This document shows, piece after piece, positions 43,254 through 52,082 of a stretch of 64,000 bases of DNA (its first letter is position 1; each line of letters starts with the position of its first letter). The notes beneath the pieces are model-generated. The model did no database searches. It was given only the letters and a program-made list of their open reading frames with translations, and was not told where the DNA came from. Position numbers and translations under genes: made by a program. The DNA comes from an uncultured Eubacteriales bacterium (GTDB lineage Bacteria > Bacillota > Clostridia > Oscillospirales > CAG-272): contig CAJKPX010000001.1 of NCBI GenBank assembly GCA_905201895.1, positions 60,977 through 124,976 on the forward strand, written 5' to 3'.

Positions 43254-43292
43254 AAAAGAGGATCCGACCGAATGGGATCGAGTCCTCTTTTT
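43254..43292 (-). terminator. Terminator after the FAD oxidoreductase
   Basis: AAAAGAGGA ... TCCTCTTTTT with GATCC/GGATC inner pairing; T-run on the minus strand. Confidence 0.8.
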
Positions 43293-43299
43293 CCGAGCG

Positions 43300-44700
43300 T
43301 TATTGTTCTGCTTCCGTCAGGATGCGTCCCATGATAACACCCATTGCGGACGCCATCATCAAACCGCGCGTCCATCCGCTCGAGTCACCGAGGCAATGGA
43401 GACCCTCAACGCTGGTGTTAAGGCGCTCATCCATCTTGACGCGGTTGCTGTAAAACTTGAGCTCGGGTGAATAAAGCAGCGTTTCGTAGGAGGCAAATCC
43501 GGGAACGACCTCATCCATCGCCTGAATGAAGTTGATAATGTTCGTCATGGCACGGTAAGGCATTGCGGCGGTAATATCGCCTGCAACGGCGTCGGGAAGC
43601 GTGGGTCTGACGTTGGATTGCGCCAGCTCCTTCTCCCAGGTGCGCTTGCCGTCAAGAATGTCTCCAAAGCGCTGAACAAGGATATGCCCTGCTCCGAGCA
43701 TGTTTGTCAGCTCGCCCACCTTTTGCGCATATTCGATCGGCTTGTTGAACGGAACCGAGAAATTATGCGAGCAAAGAATAGCGAGGTTGGTGTTGTCGGA
43801 CTTTTTCTCCTTATAAGAATGTCCGTTTACAACGGCAAGATCGTTGTCATAGTTCTCCTGGCTGACAAATCCGCCGGGATTCTGGCAGAAGGTGCGCACC
43901 TTGTTCTTGAAGGGCGCGGGATAGCCGATCAGCTTGGATTCGTAGAGCACCTTGTTGACCTGCTCCATGACCTCGTTGCGCACCTCTACGCGAACACCGA
44001 TGTCAACCGTGCCCGGCAGATGCGCGATGTTGTGCTCTCCGCAAAGCTTTTCGAGCCAATCAGCGCCGCGGCGACCGGTTGCAACGATGGTGTGCTCGGC
44101 ACGGATTTCCTCGTTTTTTCCGTCCATCGAAACTGTTACACCGAGGCATTTTGCACCGTCGAGGATGAGGTTATTGCATTCACAGTCAAAATAGATTTCC
44201 ACACCGTGGTCGAGCAGATACTGCTCAATGTCGCCGTAAAGCTGGTGTGCCTTCTCGGTTCCGAGATGGCGAATGGGACAGTCAACGAGCTTGAGCCCTG
44301 CGCGAATGGCACGCTTGCGGATCTCCTTGACCTCGTCGGTGATCTCCGCGCCCTCCACATGAGTATCGGCGCCGAATTCAAGATAAATGGTATCAGTGTA
44401 ATCGGTAACGGATTGCACGAAATCCTCGCCAAGCAGTCGAGGAAGATCTCCGCCAACCTCACAGCTGAGCGAAAGCTTACCGTCCGAAAATGCACCCGCG
44501 CCCGAAAAGCCCGTGGTGATATGACAGTAAGGCTTACAATTCATGCAACGGCCGGTTTTTGCCTTGGGACAGGATCTTTTTCTGACCGAGCGGCCTTTTT
44601 CCACGATTACAATCTTTTGCTTGGTTCCGCGGCGCAGCATTTCAAGTGCGGTAAAAATGCCCGCAGGACCTGCGCCAACGATTACAACATCGGTTTTCAT
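43300..44700 (-). CDS. FAD-dependent dehydrogenase (COG2509 type)
   Basis: 466 residues from the ATG after AAAGGA. VVIVGAGPAGIFTALEML is the FAD-binding Rossmann motif; a cysteine-rich insertion follows (SCPKAKTGRCMNCKPYC), then GFSGAGAFSDGKLSLS, HTIVATGRRGADWL and a closing GLHCLGDSSGWTRGLMMA. These define the large uncharacterised family of NAD(P)/FAD oxidoreductases related to flavin halogenase and geranylgeranyl-reductase folds. The four-cysteine insert could bind iron-sulfur or zinc. Substrate unknown. No separate promoter seen; it may be read through from asnS despite the terminator between them. Confidence 0.87.
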   Translation of the reverse strand: MKTDVVIVGAGPAGIFTALEMLRRGTKQKIVIVEKGRSVRKRSCPKAKTGRCMNCKPYCHITTGFSGAGAFSDGKLSLSCEVGGDLPRLLGEDFVQSVTDYTDTIYLEFGADTHVEGAEITDEVKEIRKRAIRAGLKLVDCPIRHLGTEKAHQLYGDIEQYLLDHGVEIYFDCECNNLILDGAKCLGVTVSMDGKNEEIRAEHTIVATGRRGADWLEKLCGEHNIAHLPGTVDIGVRVEVRNEVMEQVNKVLYESKLIGYPAPFKNKVRTFCQNPGGFVSQENYDNDLAVVNGHSYKEKKSDNTNLAILCSHNFSVPFNKPIEYAQKVGELTNMLGAGHILVQRFGDILDGKRTWEKELAQSNVRPTLPDAVAGDITAAMPYRAMTNIINFIQAMDEVVPGFASYETLLYSPELKFYSNRVKMDERLNTSVEGLHCLGDSSGWTRGLMMASAMGVIMGRILTEAEQ

Positions 44701-44784
44701 ATTTTGCAATCCTTTCTCTTATCTTTTGCGTGCTTTCCTCAACTTTTTCCGAAAAATGCTGAGAAAAGCAAAAAAATCCATACA

Positions 44785-44809
44785 AAAGCCGAGGGGGTGC
44801 CTCGGCTTT
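44785..44809 (-). terminator. Terminator after asnS
   Basis: AAAGCCGAG / CTCGGCTTT stem, 7-nt loop, short T-run on the minus strand. Confidence 0.8.
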
Positions 44810-44829
44810 GTAAACAGCTTTTTGCGGTC

Positions 44830-46224
44830 TTAATACTCCGCGTTTCCAACCGTACGGGGGTACGGGATGACATCGCGGATGTTGGACACGCCCGTGAGAT
44901 ACATGATGATACGCTCAAAGCCGAGACCGTAGCCTGCGTGCTTGGTGCCACCGTACTTGCGCAGGTTGACATACCACCAATAATCCTCCTCCTTGAGGTT
45001 GCACTCCTTCATACGCTCAAGAAGCACGTCGAGACGCTCCTCTCTCTGGCTACCGCCGATGATCTCACCAACACCCGGAACGAGCATATCCATAGCCGCA
45101 ACCGTTTTGCCGTCATCGTTGAGGCGCATATAGAAGGATTTGATCTCCTTGGGATAGTTGATGACAAACACGGGCTTACCGAACACCTGCTCGGTGAGGT
45201 ATCTCTCGTGCTCGGTCTGCAGATCGCAGCCCCACTCCACGGGATACTTGAAGTCGGCACCGCTCTTTTTGAGCAGATCAACAGCCTCGGTGTAGGTCAC
45301 CTTTTCGTAATCGCTGTTTGCAAGCGCGTTGAGGCGCTCGAGAAGTGTCTTGTCAACAAAATTGTTGAAGAACTCCAGCTCCTGTGCACAGGTTTTCAGA
45401 ACGTGACGGATGATGAACTGGATCATATCCCATGCAAGCTGCATGTTGTCCTCCAGATCGGCGAATGCGATCTCAGGCTCAATCATCCAGAACTCTGCGG
45501 CATGGCGCGCGGTGTTGGAGTTTTCCGCACGGAAGGTGGGACCGAAGGTGTAGATATTACCAAACGCCATTGCGTAGGTCTCGCCCTCGAGCTGACCCGA
45601 AACCGTGAGATTGGTGCTCTTTCCGAAGAAATCCTGCGACCAATCAATCGAACCGTCCTCGCGGCGAGGCGGATTCTCAGGATCAATGGTGGTCACGCGG
45701 AACATCTCTCCCGCGCCCTCACAGTCGGAGCCCGTGATCAGAGGCGTGTGAACGTAAACGAATCCACGATCGTGGAAGAAGGTGTGGATCGCATAAGCAA
45801 CCTCGCTGCGCACGCGGAACACGGCAGAAAAGAGGTTGGTGCGGGGGCGCAGATATGCCAGCTCGCGCAGATATTCCACGGTGTGGCGCTTCTTCTGAAG
45901 CGGATAATCGGGAGTGGACGTACCCTCAACGGTGATCTCGATCGCCTTGAGCTCAAAGGGCTGCTTCATCTCGGGCGTGAGCACCACGGTGCCGCGCACC
46001 ACAACGGCAGAGCCGACGTTGAGCTTTGCGATCTCATCGTAATTTGCAATCTTCTCGCGCTCAAAAACGACCTGCATGGTTTTGAAGCAGCTGCCGTCAT
46101 ACAAATCAATAAATCCGAACGCCTTGCTGTCACGAATACTCCGCGCCCAACCGCCAACGGTGATCTCTCTGCCGTCGAAGGCGCTCTGATCTGCATAAAT
46201 ACTCTTGATCAAATCTCTTTTCAT
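44830..46224 (-). CDS. asnS: Asparaginyl-tRNA synthetase
   Basis: 464 residues. N-terminal OB fold (EITVGGWARSIRDSKAFGFI), class II motif 2 region TFRAENSNTARHAAEFWMIE and motif 3 GYGLGFERIIMYLTG. The HAAEFWMIE form is characteristic of AsnRS rather than AspRS. It charges tRNA-Asn directly, and with asnA nearby the organism can make Asn before charging. Start ATG follows GAGGT. Confidence 0.97.
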   Translation of the reverse strand: MKRDLIKSIYADQSAFDGREITVGGWARSIRDSKAFGFIDLYDGSCFKTMQVVFEREKIANYDEIAKLNVGSAVVVRGTVVLTPEMKQPFELKAIEITVEGTSTPDYPLQKKRHTVEYLRELAYLRPRTNLFSAVFRVRSEVAYAIHTFFHDRGFVYVHTPLITGSDCEGAGEMFRVTTIDPENPPRREDGSIDWSQDFFGKSTNLTVSGQLEGETYAMAFGNIYTFGPTFRAENSNTARHAAEFWMIEPEIAFADLEDNMQLAWDMIQFIIRHVLKTCAQELEFFNNFVDKTLLERLNALANSDYEKVTYTEAVDLLKKSGADFKYPVEWGCDLQTEHERYLTEQVFGKPVFVINYPKEIKSFYMRLNDDGKTVAAMDMLVPGVGEIIGGSQREERLDVLLERMKECNLKEEDYWWYVNLRKYGGTKHAGYGLGFERIIMYLTGVSNIRDVIPYPRTVGNAEY

Positions 46225-46241
46225 GTTCTACCTCATCCTGT

Positions 46242-46258
46242 GGAAGCATCTTCCACCT
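46242..46258 (-). other. Short hairpin in the asnS leader
   Basis: GTGGAAGATGCTTCCAC (6-bp stem) just before the ribosome site in a leader of about 42 nt. Too short for a T-box; may affect translation or mRNA stability. Confidence 0.35.
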
Positions 46259-46272
46259 TTTCTCAACATGTT

Positions 46273-46301
46273 ATTATAGCATACTTTATTGGCGTTGTCA
46301 A
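46273..46301 (-). promoter_or_regulatory. Extended sigma-A promoter for asnS
   Basis: Minus strand TTGACA (46301-46296), 17-bp spacer ending in TGC, TATAAT (46278-46273): consensus with extended -10. Confidence 0.87.
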
Positions 46302-46344
46302 CGATTTCTCACTACTTTTCAAAAATGATGTCAAAAAAACGCGG

Positions 46345-47778
46345 TCAAACGAGGCGCTCAAAGGAGAGCATCCTCCCGTCATCGCCAACCTTTCGCATCA
46401 GCGACGCCAGCATCTTTGCCGAGGCATCGTTCTCTCTGAAGCATTGAGCCACGAGCTTCGTTGCACCAAGCCCATAGAGCACCCAATCCGACACTGCCGC
46501 AGCAGCCTCTCTGCCATAGCCATGCCCCGCATATTCGGATGCGACTCGCACGCCGATCTCGGCACCGCCGCGAAAGTCGAAATGATAAACGATCACCTCT
46601 CCGATCAAGCGTCCGTCAAGGCGTATTGCAAAATTGGCGGCGTAACGGGTGGCAAAGCCCTCGGCAACATCGCGGCAAAAATCCTCGCCGCTTGGAATTT
46701 TATCACCGAAATCCTCGCGGTAGTCATAACCCCAATAACGGTTTCGCGCATCATCGAGGCAAAGCTTGCCGTAGTCGGGAGCGTCACTCGGTTGGATGGC
46801 ATTTAAGGTAAGCCGCTCGGTACAAAGCTCGGGTACGGAGTCAACGAAATGCAACAGATTTTTGACATTGATATCGTATTTCGTCACGATCCGCTCGGGG
46901 TGATACTGTAATTTCGAGGTACGCAAGCCGCGCTCGCCCGCATCATCCTCACGATTGACGTAGATACAACCCGATCCAAATGTTTTGACGAAGGCCTGAA
47001 AAAGTGCCGGATAAACTCCCTCAAAATCGGTTGAAAGTGCCTTTTCCACGTGCTCCACGAGTGTGTCACCGCAACGCTCCCCGATCGCAACGCCGATGAT
47101 CTCGCCACGATATTCTATACAACCAATGAAAAATTGCTCGTATGCCTGACCGCGCAAAATCCGAAATGCCGATTCGCGCTCAGTGAGTGCCTCGTCATTA
47201 AAATGTCGCACGGTTTCGTTAAAGCGGGCGGCAAAGCGCTCAATTGCAGGGAGATCGTCATGCGTGAGCCGACGAAAGACCGCTTCGGGATAGTTTTTTT
47301 GGAAACGGCGGATATGATTGCGCTGTCCCGCGTATTTCTTGCCCTCAAAGCGCTCAATCGACTCGCATCGGTAGACGTAATCGCGGTAGCGATAGGTGTT
47401 TTGGATTTCCACACCGTCATAGCGTGCCGAGAGCATGCCCAAATAGGCTGCGGGAACAGTGGTAAAGCGAAGGAGCGTGGCGGTGGCATAGCAATATTCC
47501 TCGATTCCGCAGAGCGCGGTCTCCAAATTCCCATCCTGTCCTACCACGGGAAAATCGAAATAAACGGTGCCGTCATATTCGTCGCGGCAGATCAGGCATC
47601 CGCCACACTCGGCGAACGCATAGCGATAGACCTCAGCCCACATGAGCTTGATCCCCAGACTGTACTCACAGATTTGATAATCGCATGCTGCATAGTAGTC
47701 TGCCACGCGCTGTATTCCAAATTGCTCGATCGGCTCAAATTGTAAAACGTCCTTTTTCGGTAATTTCTCAATGACCAT
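46345..47778 (-). CDS. DUF2156-like/GNAT acyltransferase fusion
   Basis: 477 residues in two GNAT-type halves. Residues 1-300 resemble DUF2156, the domain of phosphatidylglycerol lysyltransferases and related aminoacyl transferases (KKYAGQRNHIRRFQKNYPEA, then EYRGEIIGVAIGER). Residues about 310-477 are a RimJ/RimL-like acetyltransferase (TERLTLNAIQPSD, EIGVRVASEYAGHGYGREA, acetyl-CoA loop). No membrane spans. It begins 26 nt after the adenylation-enzyme gene and probably belongs to its operon. Possible role: transfer of an aminoacyl or acyl group to a wall or lipid acceptor; not proven by sequence. Confidence 0.8.
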   Translation of the reverse strand: MVIEKLPKKDVLQFEPIEQFGIQRVADYYAACDYQICEYSLGIKLMWAEVYRYAFAECGGCLICRDEYDGTVYFDFPVVGQDGNLETALCGIEEYCYATATLLRFTTVPAAYLGMLSARYDGVEIQNTYRYRDYVYRCESIERFEGKKYAGQRNHIRRFQKNYPEAVFRRLTHDDLPAIERFAARFNETVRHFNDEALTERESAFRILRGQAYEQFFIGCIEYRGEIIGVAIGERCGDTLVEHVEKALSTDFEGVYPALFQAFVKTFGSGCIYVNREDDAGERGLRTSKLQYHPERIVTKYDINVKNLLHFVDSVPELCTERLTLNAIQPSDAPDYGKLCLDDARNRYWGYDYREDFGDKIPSGEDFCRDVAEGFATRYAANFAIRLDGRLIGEVIVYHFDFRGGAEIGVRVASEYAGHGYGREAAAAVSDWVLYGLGATKLVAQCFRENDASAKMLASLMRKVGDDGRMLSFERLV

Positions 47779-47804
47779 AAAAAATCAAAGCCAATTCCCT
47801 TTTT

Positions 47805-49319
47805 TCAAATTTCGCCGCATGCACGCGCAGCAAGCGATTTGCGGTCAAGCTTTCCGTTTGGTGTCAGGGGCATGCGATCGAGCCGCTCGCAAAGGGCAGG
47901 CAGCATGTAACGCGGCAGGTACCCACGCAAAAAATGAGTCAATGTATCACTTTCGACCGAGCCCGTGTAGTAGAGCACGATCCGCTTATTTTCCTTGTCA
48001 TATACAGCGCATGCGCGCAGAACGTCGGGTGACTCTGCCGCCGCACTCTCAATCTCGCCAAGCTCAATGCGGTGTCCCATGTGCTTGATCTGCGCATCGC
48101 GCCGACTGACGAACACATATTCGCCGTGTGCGTTCCGATAAGCGAGATCCCCCGTGCGGTATACTGTCTCGGGATATGCGTTCTGCAGTGGGTTTTGCAC
48201 GAATGCCTCGGCGGTCTTTTCGGGGTTGGCAAAATAGCCAAGCGTGACACAGGTTCCACGCAGGTATATCTCCCCCACCTCTCCGTCAGCCACGCGCCTG
48301 CCGTCCTCGCCGAGCAGCATCAGATCGGTGTTGCGGAAGGGGCGACCGATCGGGATCGCCTCGCCCTCATCAAGCGCGCGGTCGGCAGACCAATAGCAGG
48401 ACATGCCGGTTGCCTCGGTGGGTCCGTATAGGTTGAAGAATGCCGCCTCGGGAAGTGCCGCTCTCCATAGCTCGTACTGTCTCGTTGGAAAGACCTCACT
48501 GCCGAACGCAACGGTGGTGAGGTATCGCGGCGGATTTTTCTCAAGCACGCCGAGCGAGGAGATCATGGTCAGCGCCGACACCACCCAGCAAACCGTGTTG
48601 ACGCGGTGCTCGTTGAGAAAATCGCAGAGCTTCATCGGGAACATAAAAAGCTGCTTGGGAACAAGATACGCCGTGGCACCGAATTTAATCACGGGCATGA
48701 GCTCCTTGAGCGGTGCATCGAAGAAAAGCGGCGTTTGATTTGCAAAAACGGTATCCTCGGAAAAGCCGAGCGCGTCGCAAAGGTTTTCCACGTAGTCAAT
48801 CACCGAACGGTGACATGCGGCAACGCCCTTGGGAACACCCGTGGAGCCCGAGGTAAAGACGATATAGATCGGGTCGGTGTCGATCTGCCGTGCGCGTACC
48901 AAATCGAGCGCGATCGGATCCTCGGGAGCGGTGCAGATCGCATCGTAGCGCAGCACTTCCCCCTCAAATTGCAGATTATTCAGAAGTCTCTCCGCCTTGG
49001 TGTCAACGATCATCACGCGCGCCCCCACCGTTTGCAGGATGCTTTCCATGCGATGCGGCGGCATGTCGGGGTCAAGGGCTACGTAGAAGCAGCCCGCATA
49101 GACCGCACCGTAAAAGGCAGCGATCTCGGTGGGGTGCTTGGTCATGAGCACGGCAACCGCCTCTCCGCAATAGCCCTTTCCGAGGAGTGCGGAGCCAACC
49201 GAGCGTGCACAGGCGTGAAGCTCGGCAAAGGTCATGTCATAGGTGCCGTCGGAATAAGCAATCTTTTGCGGCAAGCGAGGTGCCGTTGCTTCAAGATACT
49301 GAAGAATGTTGGTTTGCAT
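47805..49319 (-). CDS. Stand-alone amino-acid adenylation enzyme (AMP-binding)
   Basis: 504 residues, one adenylation domain. Core motifs: A3 IVFTSGSTGVPKGV, A4 region with the amino-group Asp in PLFFDAP, A5 NLYGPTEATG, A7 VYRTGDLA, A8 QIKHMGHRIELGEIE, A10 NGKLDRKSL. No carrier domain is attached and none is encoded nearby. The Asp in FFDAP points to an amino acid substrate, as in DltA or NRPS modules. It lies 18 nt after a transglutaminase lipoprotein gene and before the acyltransferase fusion. DltA is possible, but dltBCD are missing. Confidence 0.87.
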   Translation of the reverse strand: MQTNILQYLEATAPRLPQKIAYSDGTYDMTFAELHACARSVGSALLGKGYCGEAVAVLMTKHPTEIAAFYGAVYAGCFYVALDPDMPPHRMESILQTVGARVMIVDTKAERLLNNLQFEGEVLRYDAICTAPEDPIALDLVRARQIDTDPIYIVFTSGSTGVPKGVAACHRSVIDYVENLCDALGFSEDTVFANQTPLFFDAPLKELMPVIKFGATAYLVPKQLFMFPMKLCDFLNEHRVNTVCWVVSALTMISSLGVLEKNPPRYLTTVAFGSEVFPTRQYELWRAALPEAAFFNLYGPTEATGMSCYWSADRALDEGEAIPIGRPFRNTDLMLLGEDGRRVADGEVGEIYLRGTCVTLGYFANPEKTAEAFVQNPLQNAYPETVYRTGDLAYRNAHGEYVFVSRRDAQIKHMGHRIELGEIESAAAESPDVLRACAVYDKENKRIVLYYTGSVESDTLTHFLRGYLPRYMLPALCERLDRMPLTPNGKLDRKSLAARACGEI

Positions 49320-49337
49320 CTTTCGTCGTCCTTTGCA

Positions 49338-50414
49338 TCAGTAGTAGGGCTCCAGGCTCGGAGTCGGCGTGATGATCCGTTCATCACTTGCAGGATAGCC
49401 ACTGACGTTATAGGCATAGAAATAGTTTCCGTTGCCCATTTCGTCGGTTCTCTGCTTGGTGTACGCCTGCACCTGCAGATCGGTCAGCAAGCATCCGCTG
49501 TGCTGAATTCCGCTCAATCGCGTAGCATCGAAATGATACCACCTCGGTTCCGCCTCGGTTCCGATGTTGACCATGCTCCAATAATGTCGCTCGTCAACAA
49601 TCCCCTCGGTGCGTTTCAGATCGAGGTTTTCGATCTCAAGCCGCTCAAAAAGAGCCTTGGAAAGTGCAAAATAAGTGTAGCAATCGCCCTTTCCCGTCCG
49701 CAGTCCCTCATAGGCGGCGCGCACCCAATCGCTCTTATCGGAATAGGGATCGTAGGAGATCGAATAGTAGACGTAATCGTAAACGGCACGCACCTGCTGC
49801 TCAAGGCTGCCCGCCGTTGGAATATGATCTGCGATAACGGAATCCAGCATCGCGTTGAGCATGTCAAGGCTAACCGCCTCGCGGTAGATATAAACCGTGA
49901 TCTGCTCAACTGCAACGTTTCCAACCGCATCGGTGGCGGTATAGATCACGGGATAAGCCCCCTCTGCGGTGGGGTCAACTGCGGAGGAATTAACCTCCAG
50001 ACGAACCTCGCCGTGGCAGTTGTCCGAGAGCGTGACACCTCCACGGTAGGAGATGCCCTCTCCAATGCAAACCGAAATGTCGCTCACCCCCTTCATCACG
50101 GGGGGCTCACGGTCGATCACGAGCGTAAAATCAACCTCAACGCGATCAAGCTCGCGCTCGTTCTCGTCGAACAGATTGATCGAAATGCGATAGTCTCCCG
50201 TTGTGGAAAAGACGTATTCCTCTGCATATTCGGCACGAACGCCACTCGGGAGCGGAGAGACAAAAAACTCAACCGCCTCGGGGAGCGGTGCACCAACGCC
50301 AACGGTCAGATGGCGTGTGCCGGGTATCTGCGGCGGTGCTGCTGTGACGCATGCCACCGCAAAAAGGAAAACGGCGCCGAGCGTAAGCAGGCACAGAGCC
50401 CTTCTCAATTTCAT
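49338..50414 (-). CDS. Transglutaminase-like lipoprotein with Ig-like domain
   Basis: 358 residues from the ATG after GGAG. Signal peptide RRALCLLTLGAVFLFAVAC with lipobox-type Ala-Val-Ala-Cys, so membrane-anchored outside. Residues about 95-190 form a bacterial Ig-like/HYR-type domain (VTLSDNCHGEVRLEV, ATDAVGNV). Residues 200-330 are a transglutaminase-core fold with the triad in view: Cys in GKGDCYTYF, His in ERHYWSMVNI and Asp in WYHFDATRLSG. It may cross-link or cleave peptides in the wall. It lies between asnA and the adenylation gene. Confidence 0.88.
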   Translation of the reverse strand: MKLRRALCLLTLGAVFLFAVACVTAAPPQIPGTRHLTVGVGAPLPEAVEFFVSPLPSGVRAEYAEEYVFSTTGDYRISINLFDENERELDRVEVDFTLVIDREPPVMKGVSDISVCIGEGISYRGGVTLSDNCHGEVRLEVNSSAVDPTAEGAYPVIYTATDAVGNVAVEQITVYIYREAVSLDMLNAMLDSVIADHIPTAGSLEQQVRAVYDYVYYSISYDPYSDKSDWVRAAYEGLRTGKGDCYTYFALSKALFERLEIENLDLKRTEGIVDERHYWSMVNIGTEAEPRWYHFDATRLSGIQHSGCLLTDLQVQAYTKQRTDEMGNGNYFYAYNVSGYPASDERIITPTPSLEPYY

Positions 50415-50442
50415 AAAATTATCTCCTTTGAGCAAAAAGAAA

Positions 50443-50470
50443 GCAGAATCAGCATCCCCGCCGATCCTGC
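50443..50470 (-). terminator. Possible attenuator between asnA and the transglutaminase gene
   Basis: Minus strand GCAGGATC ... GATTCTGC stem followed by TTTCTTTTTG. Imperfect; likely reduces rather than stops read-through. Confidence 0.45.
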
Positions 50471-50483
50471 CTTCCGAAAATAA

Positions 50484-51488
50484 TCAAAGCAAGTGGATTC
50501 CCTGTTCCTCGCAGATCCGAACGTCCTGCTCGGGCCAATGAGAGGATTGCACCTCTCCGATGTGTGCCTTTCGCAGGAAAAACATACACATGCGCGACTG
50601 ACCGATGCCGCCGCCGATCGTATACGGAAGCTCTCCGCCGAGAAGTGCACGGTGGAAGGGCAAGCTTTCCCGATCGGTGCATCCGCGCTCGGCAAGCTGA
50701 CGGTGCAGGGTCTCCTCATCCACGCGGATACCCATAGAGGAAAGCTCCAGGGCAATATCGAGGATCGGATAATAAACGATGATATCGCCGTTGAGACTCC
50801 AATCGTCATAGTCGGGTGCTCTGCCGTCATGGCTCACGCCGCTCTTGAGGCGACCGCCAATCTGCTCAAGGAAGATCGCACCGAATTCCCTTGCCGCGGC
50901 GTACTCACGCTCCTTCGGCGTTTTATCGGGCCAACGGTCCTCGAGCTCCTGAGCCGTGATAAAGGTAATCTTCTCGGGCAGGAGCTTGCCGATAAAGGAA
51001 TACTCGTTGACGATGTAATTCTCGGTGTGATGAAGCGTATCGTAAATGCAATTGACCACGGCATGCAGGGTCTCTCTGGTACGCTGCTCGCGCGTAATGA
51101 TCTTTTCCCAATCCCATTGGTCCACGAAGATCGAGTGGATATTGTCGGTCTCCTCGTCGCGACGGATGGCGTTCATATCGGTGTAGAGCCCCTCGCCAAC
51201 CTCAAAGCCGTATTTCTTGAGTGCAAAGCGCTTCCATTTTGCAAGCGAATGCACGATCTCCAGATCGGTTCCCGAGAGCAGATCAAAGCGCACGGCGCGC
51301 TCGGTTCCGTTAAGATCGTCGTTGAGTCCGCTTCCGGTGTCCACGAAAAGCGGCGCCGAAACACGCGTGAGATTGAGTTGTATCGAAAGATCTCTTTCAA
51401 AAAAATCCTTCACCTTTTTGATCGCGCACTCGGTTTGGCGCAGGGTCAGGAAGGAGCGATAGCCTTCGGGGATGATGACTTTGGACAT
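50484..51488 (-). CDS. asnA: Aspartate-ammonia ligase (asparagine synthetase A)
   Basis: 334 residues from the ATG at 51488, close to the 330 of E. coli AsnA. Class II-synthetase-like fold: IPEGYRSFLTLRQTECAIK, APLFVDTGSGLNDDLNG, VHSLAKWKRFAL, YTDMNAIRRDE, FVDQWDWEK and IGGGIGQSRMCMFFL. It forms asparagine from aspartate, ammonia and ATP. The ribosome site AAAGG is 13 nt away, so translation may be modest; a GTG at 51527 has none. Its promoter carries an inverted repeat in the spacer. Confidence 0.95.
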   Translation of the reverse strand: MSKVIIPEGYRSFLTLRQTECAIKKVKDFFERDLSIQLNLTRVSAPLFVDTGSGLNDDLNGTERAVRFDLLSGTDLEIVHSLAKWKRFALKKYGFEVGEGLYTDMNAIRRDEETDNIHSIFVDQWDWEKIITREQRTRETLHAVVNCIYDTLHHTENYIVNEYSFIGKLLPEKITFITAQELEDRWPDKTPKEREYAAAREFGAIFLEQIGGRLKSGVSHDGRAPDYDDWSLNGDIIVYYPILDIALELSSMGIRVDEETLHRQLAERGCTDRESLPFHRALLGGELPYTIGGGIGQSRMCMFFLRKAHIGEVQSSHWPEQDVRICEEQGIHLL

Positions 51489-51537
51489 GATTGGCGTTAA
51501 ACCTTTCTCATTCGGGATAATGTTCACAGATATTGAT

Positions 51538-51566
51538 ATTATATCCGATTTTTTTCGGTTTGTAAA
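51538..51566 (-). promoter_or_regulatory. Sigma-A promoter with inverted repeat, asnA operon
   Basis: Minus strand TTTACA (51566-51561), 17-bp spacer, TATAAT (51543-51538). The spacer holds CCGA-A7-TCGG-type symmetry (about 51545-51558), a possible operator. Confidence 0.78.
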
Positions 51567-51578
51567 TAGAATTTGAAA

Positions 51579-52082
51579 TTATTTTTTGTTTTTTTTGCGC
51601 ATTTCGGCAAAGAATGAACGAAGCAGCGCGCGCGACTCGGTTTCCATCAGTCCCCATTCGTAGCAAGGTCTGATTTCAAGCGGATAGGCAGAGAGGTCAA
51701 GCAGACCTCCGCATGCTCCCATCCGAGGGTCACGCGCAGCAAAGACCACTCGACCGATACGGGCATTGATCGCAGCCCCTGCGCACATCGGACAGGGTTC
51801 AAGCGTGACGTAGAGCGTGCAATCCGACAAACGCCAATGCCCCACTCGGCGGCACGCCTCGGCGATTGCAAGCGTTTCGGCGTGTGCAATCGCGCTGCCG
51901 TCGCGCTCACAACGGTTGTGTGCACGGGCGAGCAGCTCGTCCCCGCGCACGATCACAGCCCCCACGGGCACCTCGCCCGCCTTCCCGGCGAGCCTTGCCT
52001 CCTCAAGCGCCATACGCATCCAAACGGCATCGCGGGAGGACTCCGCCACGTCAGTACGGAACGGATAATCCGAGAATTCCAT
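51579..52082 (-). CDS. tadA: tRNA-specific adenosine deaminase
   Basis: 167 residues, the same length as E. coli TadA. Catalytic zinc motifs: HAETLAI (His-Ala-Glu) and TLEPCPMCAGAAI (PCxxC), then VFAARDPRMGACG. It deaminates A34 to inosine in tRNA-Arg. The ATG at 52082 overlaps the end of the CPBP protease gene by 32 nt and has no clear ribosome site, so coupled translation is likely; an ATG at 52019 is possible but would trim the conserved N-terminal helix. Confidence 0.93.
   Translation of the reverse strand: MEFSDYPFRTDVAESSRDAVWMRMALEEARLAGKAGEVPVGAVIVRGDELLARAHNRCERDGSAIAHAETLAIAEACRRVGHWRLSDCTLYVTLEPCPMCAGAAINARIGRVVFAARDPRMGACGGLLDLSAYPLEIRPCYEWGLMETESRALLRSFFAEMRKKNKK

Noticed and set aside
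46225..46272. T-box leader for asnS
   Set aside because: The leader from the mapped promoter is only about 42 nt, far too short; only a small hairpin is seen.
43618..46806. A 1062-codon open frame on the plus strand opposite the FAD oxidoreductase and asnS
   Set aside because: It mirrors two confidently identified genes on the other strand, has low-complexity His/Arg/Val-rich composition and no family motif; the length results from codon bias.
47805..49319. DltA of a D-alanylation operon
   Set aside because: dltB, dltC and dltD are absent and the neighbours differ; kept as a general adenylation enzyme.
48606..50483. A 625-codon plus-strand open frame opposite the adenylation and transglutaminase genes
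   Set aside because: Antisense shadow; the minus-strand proteins carry full catalytic motifs, this one none.
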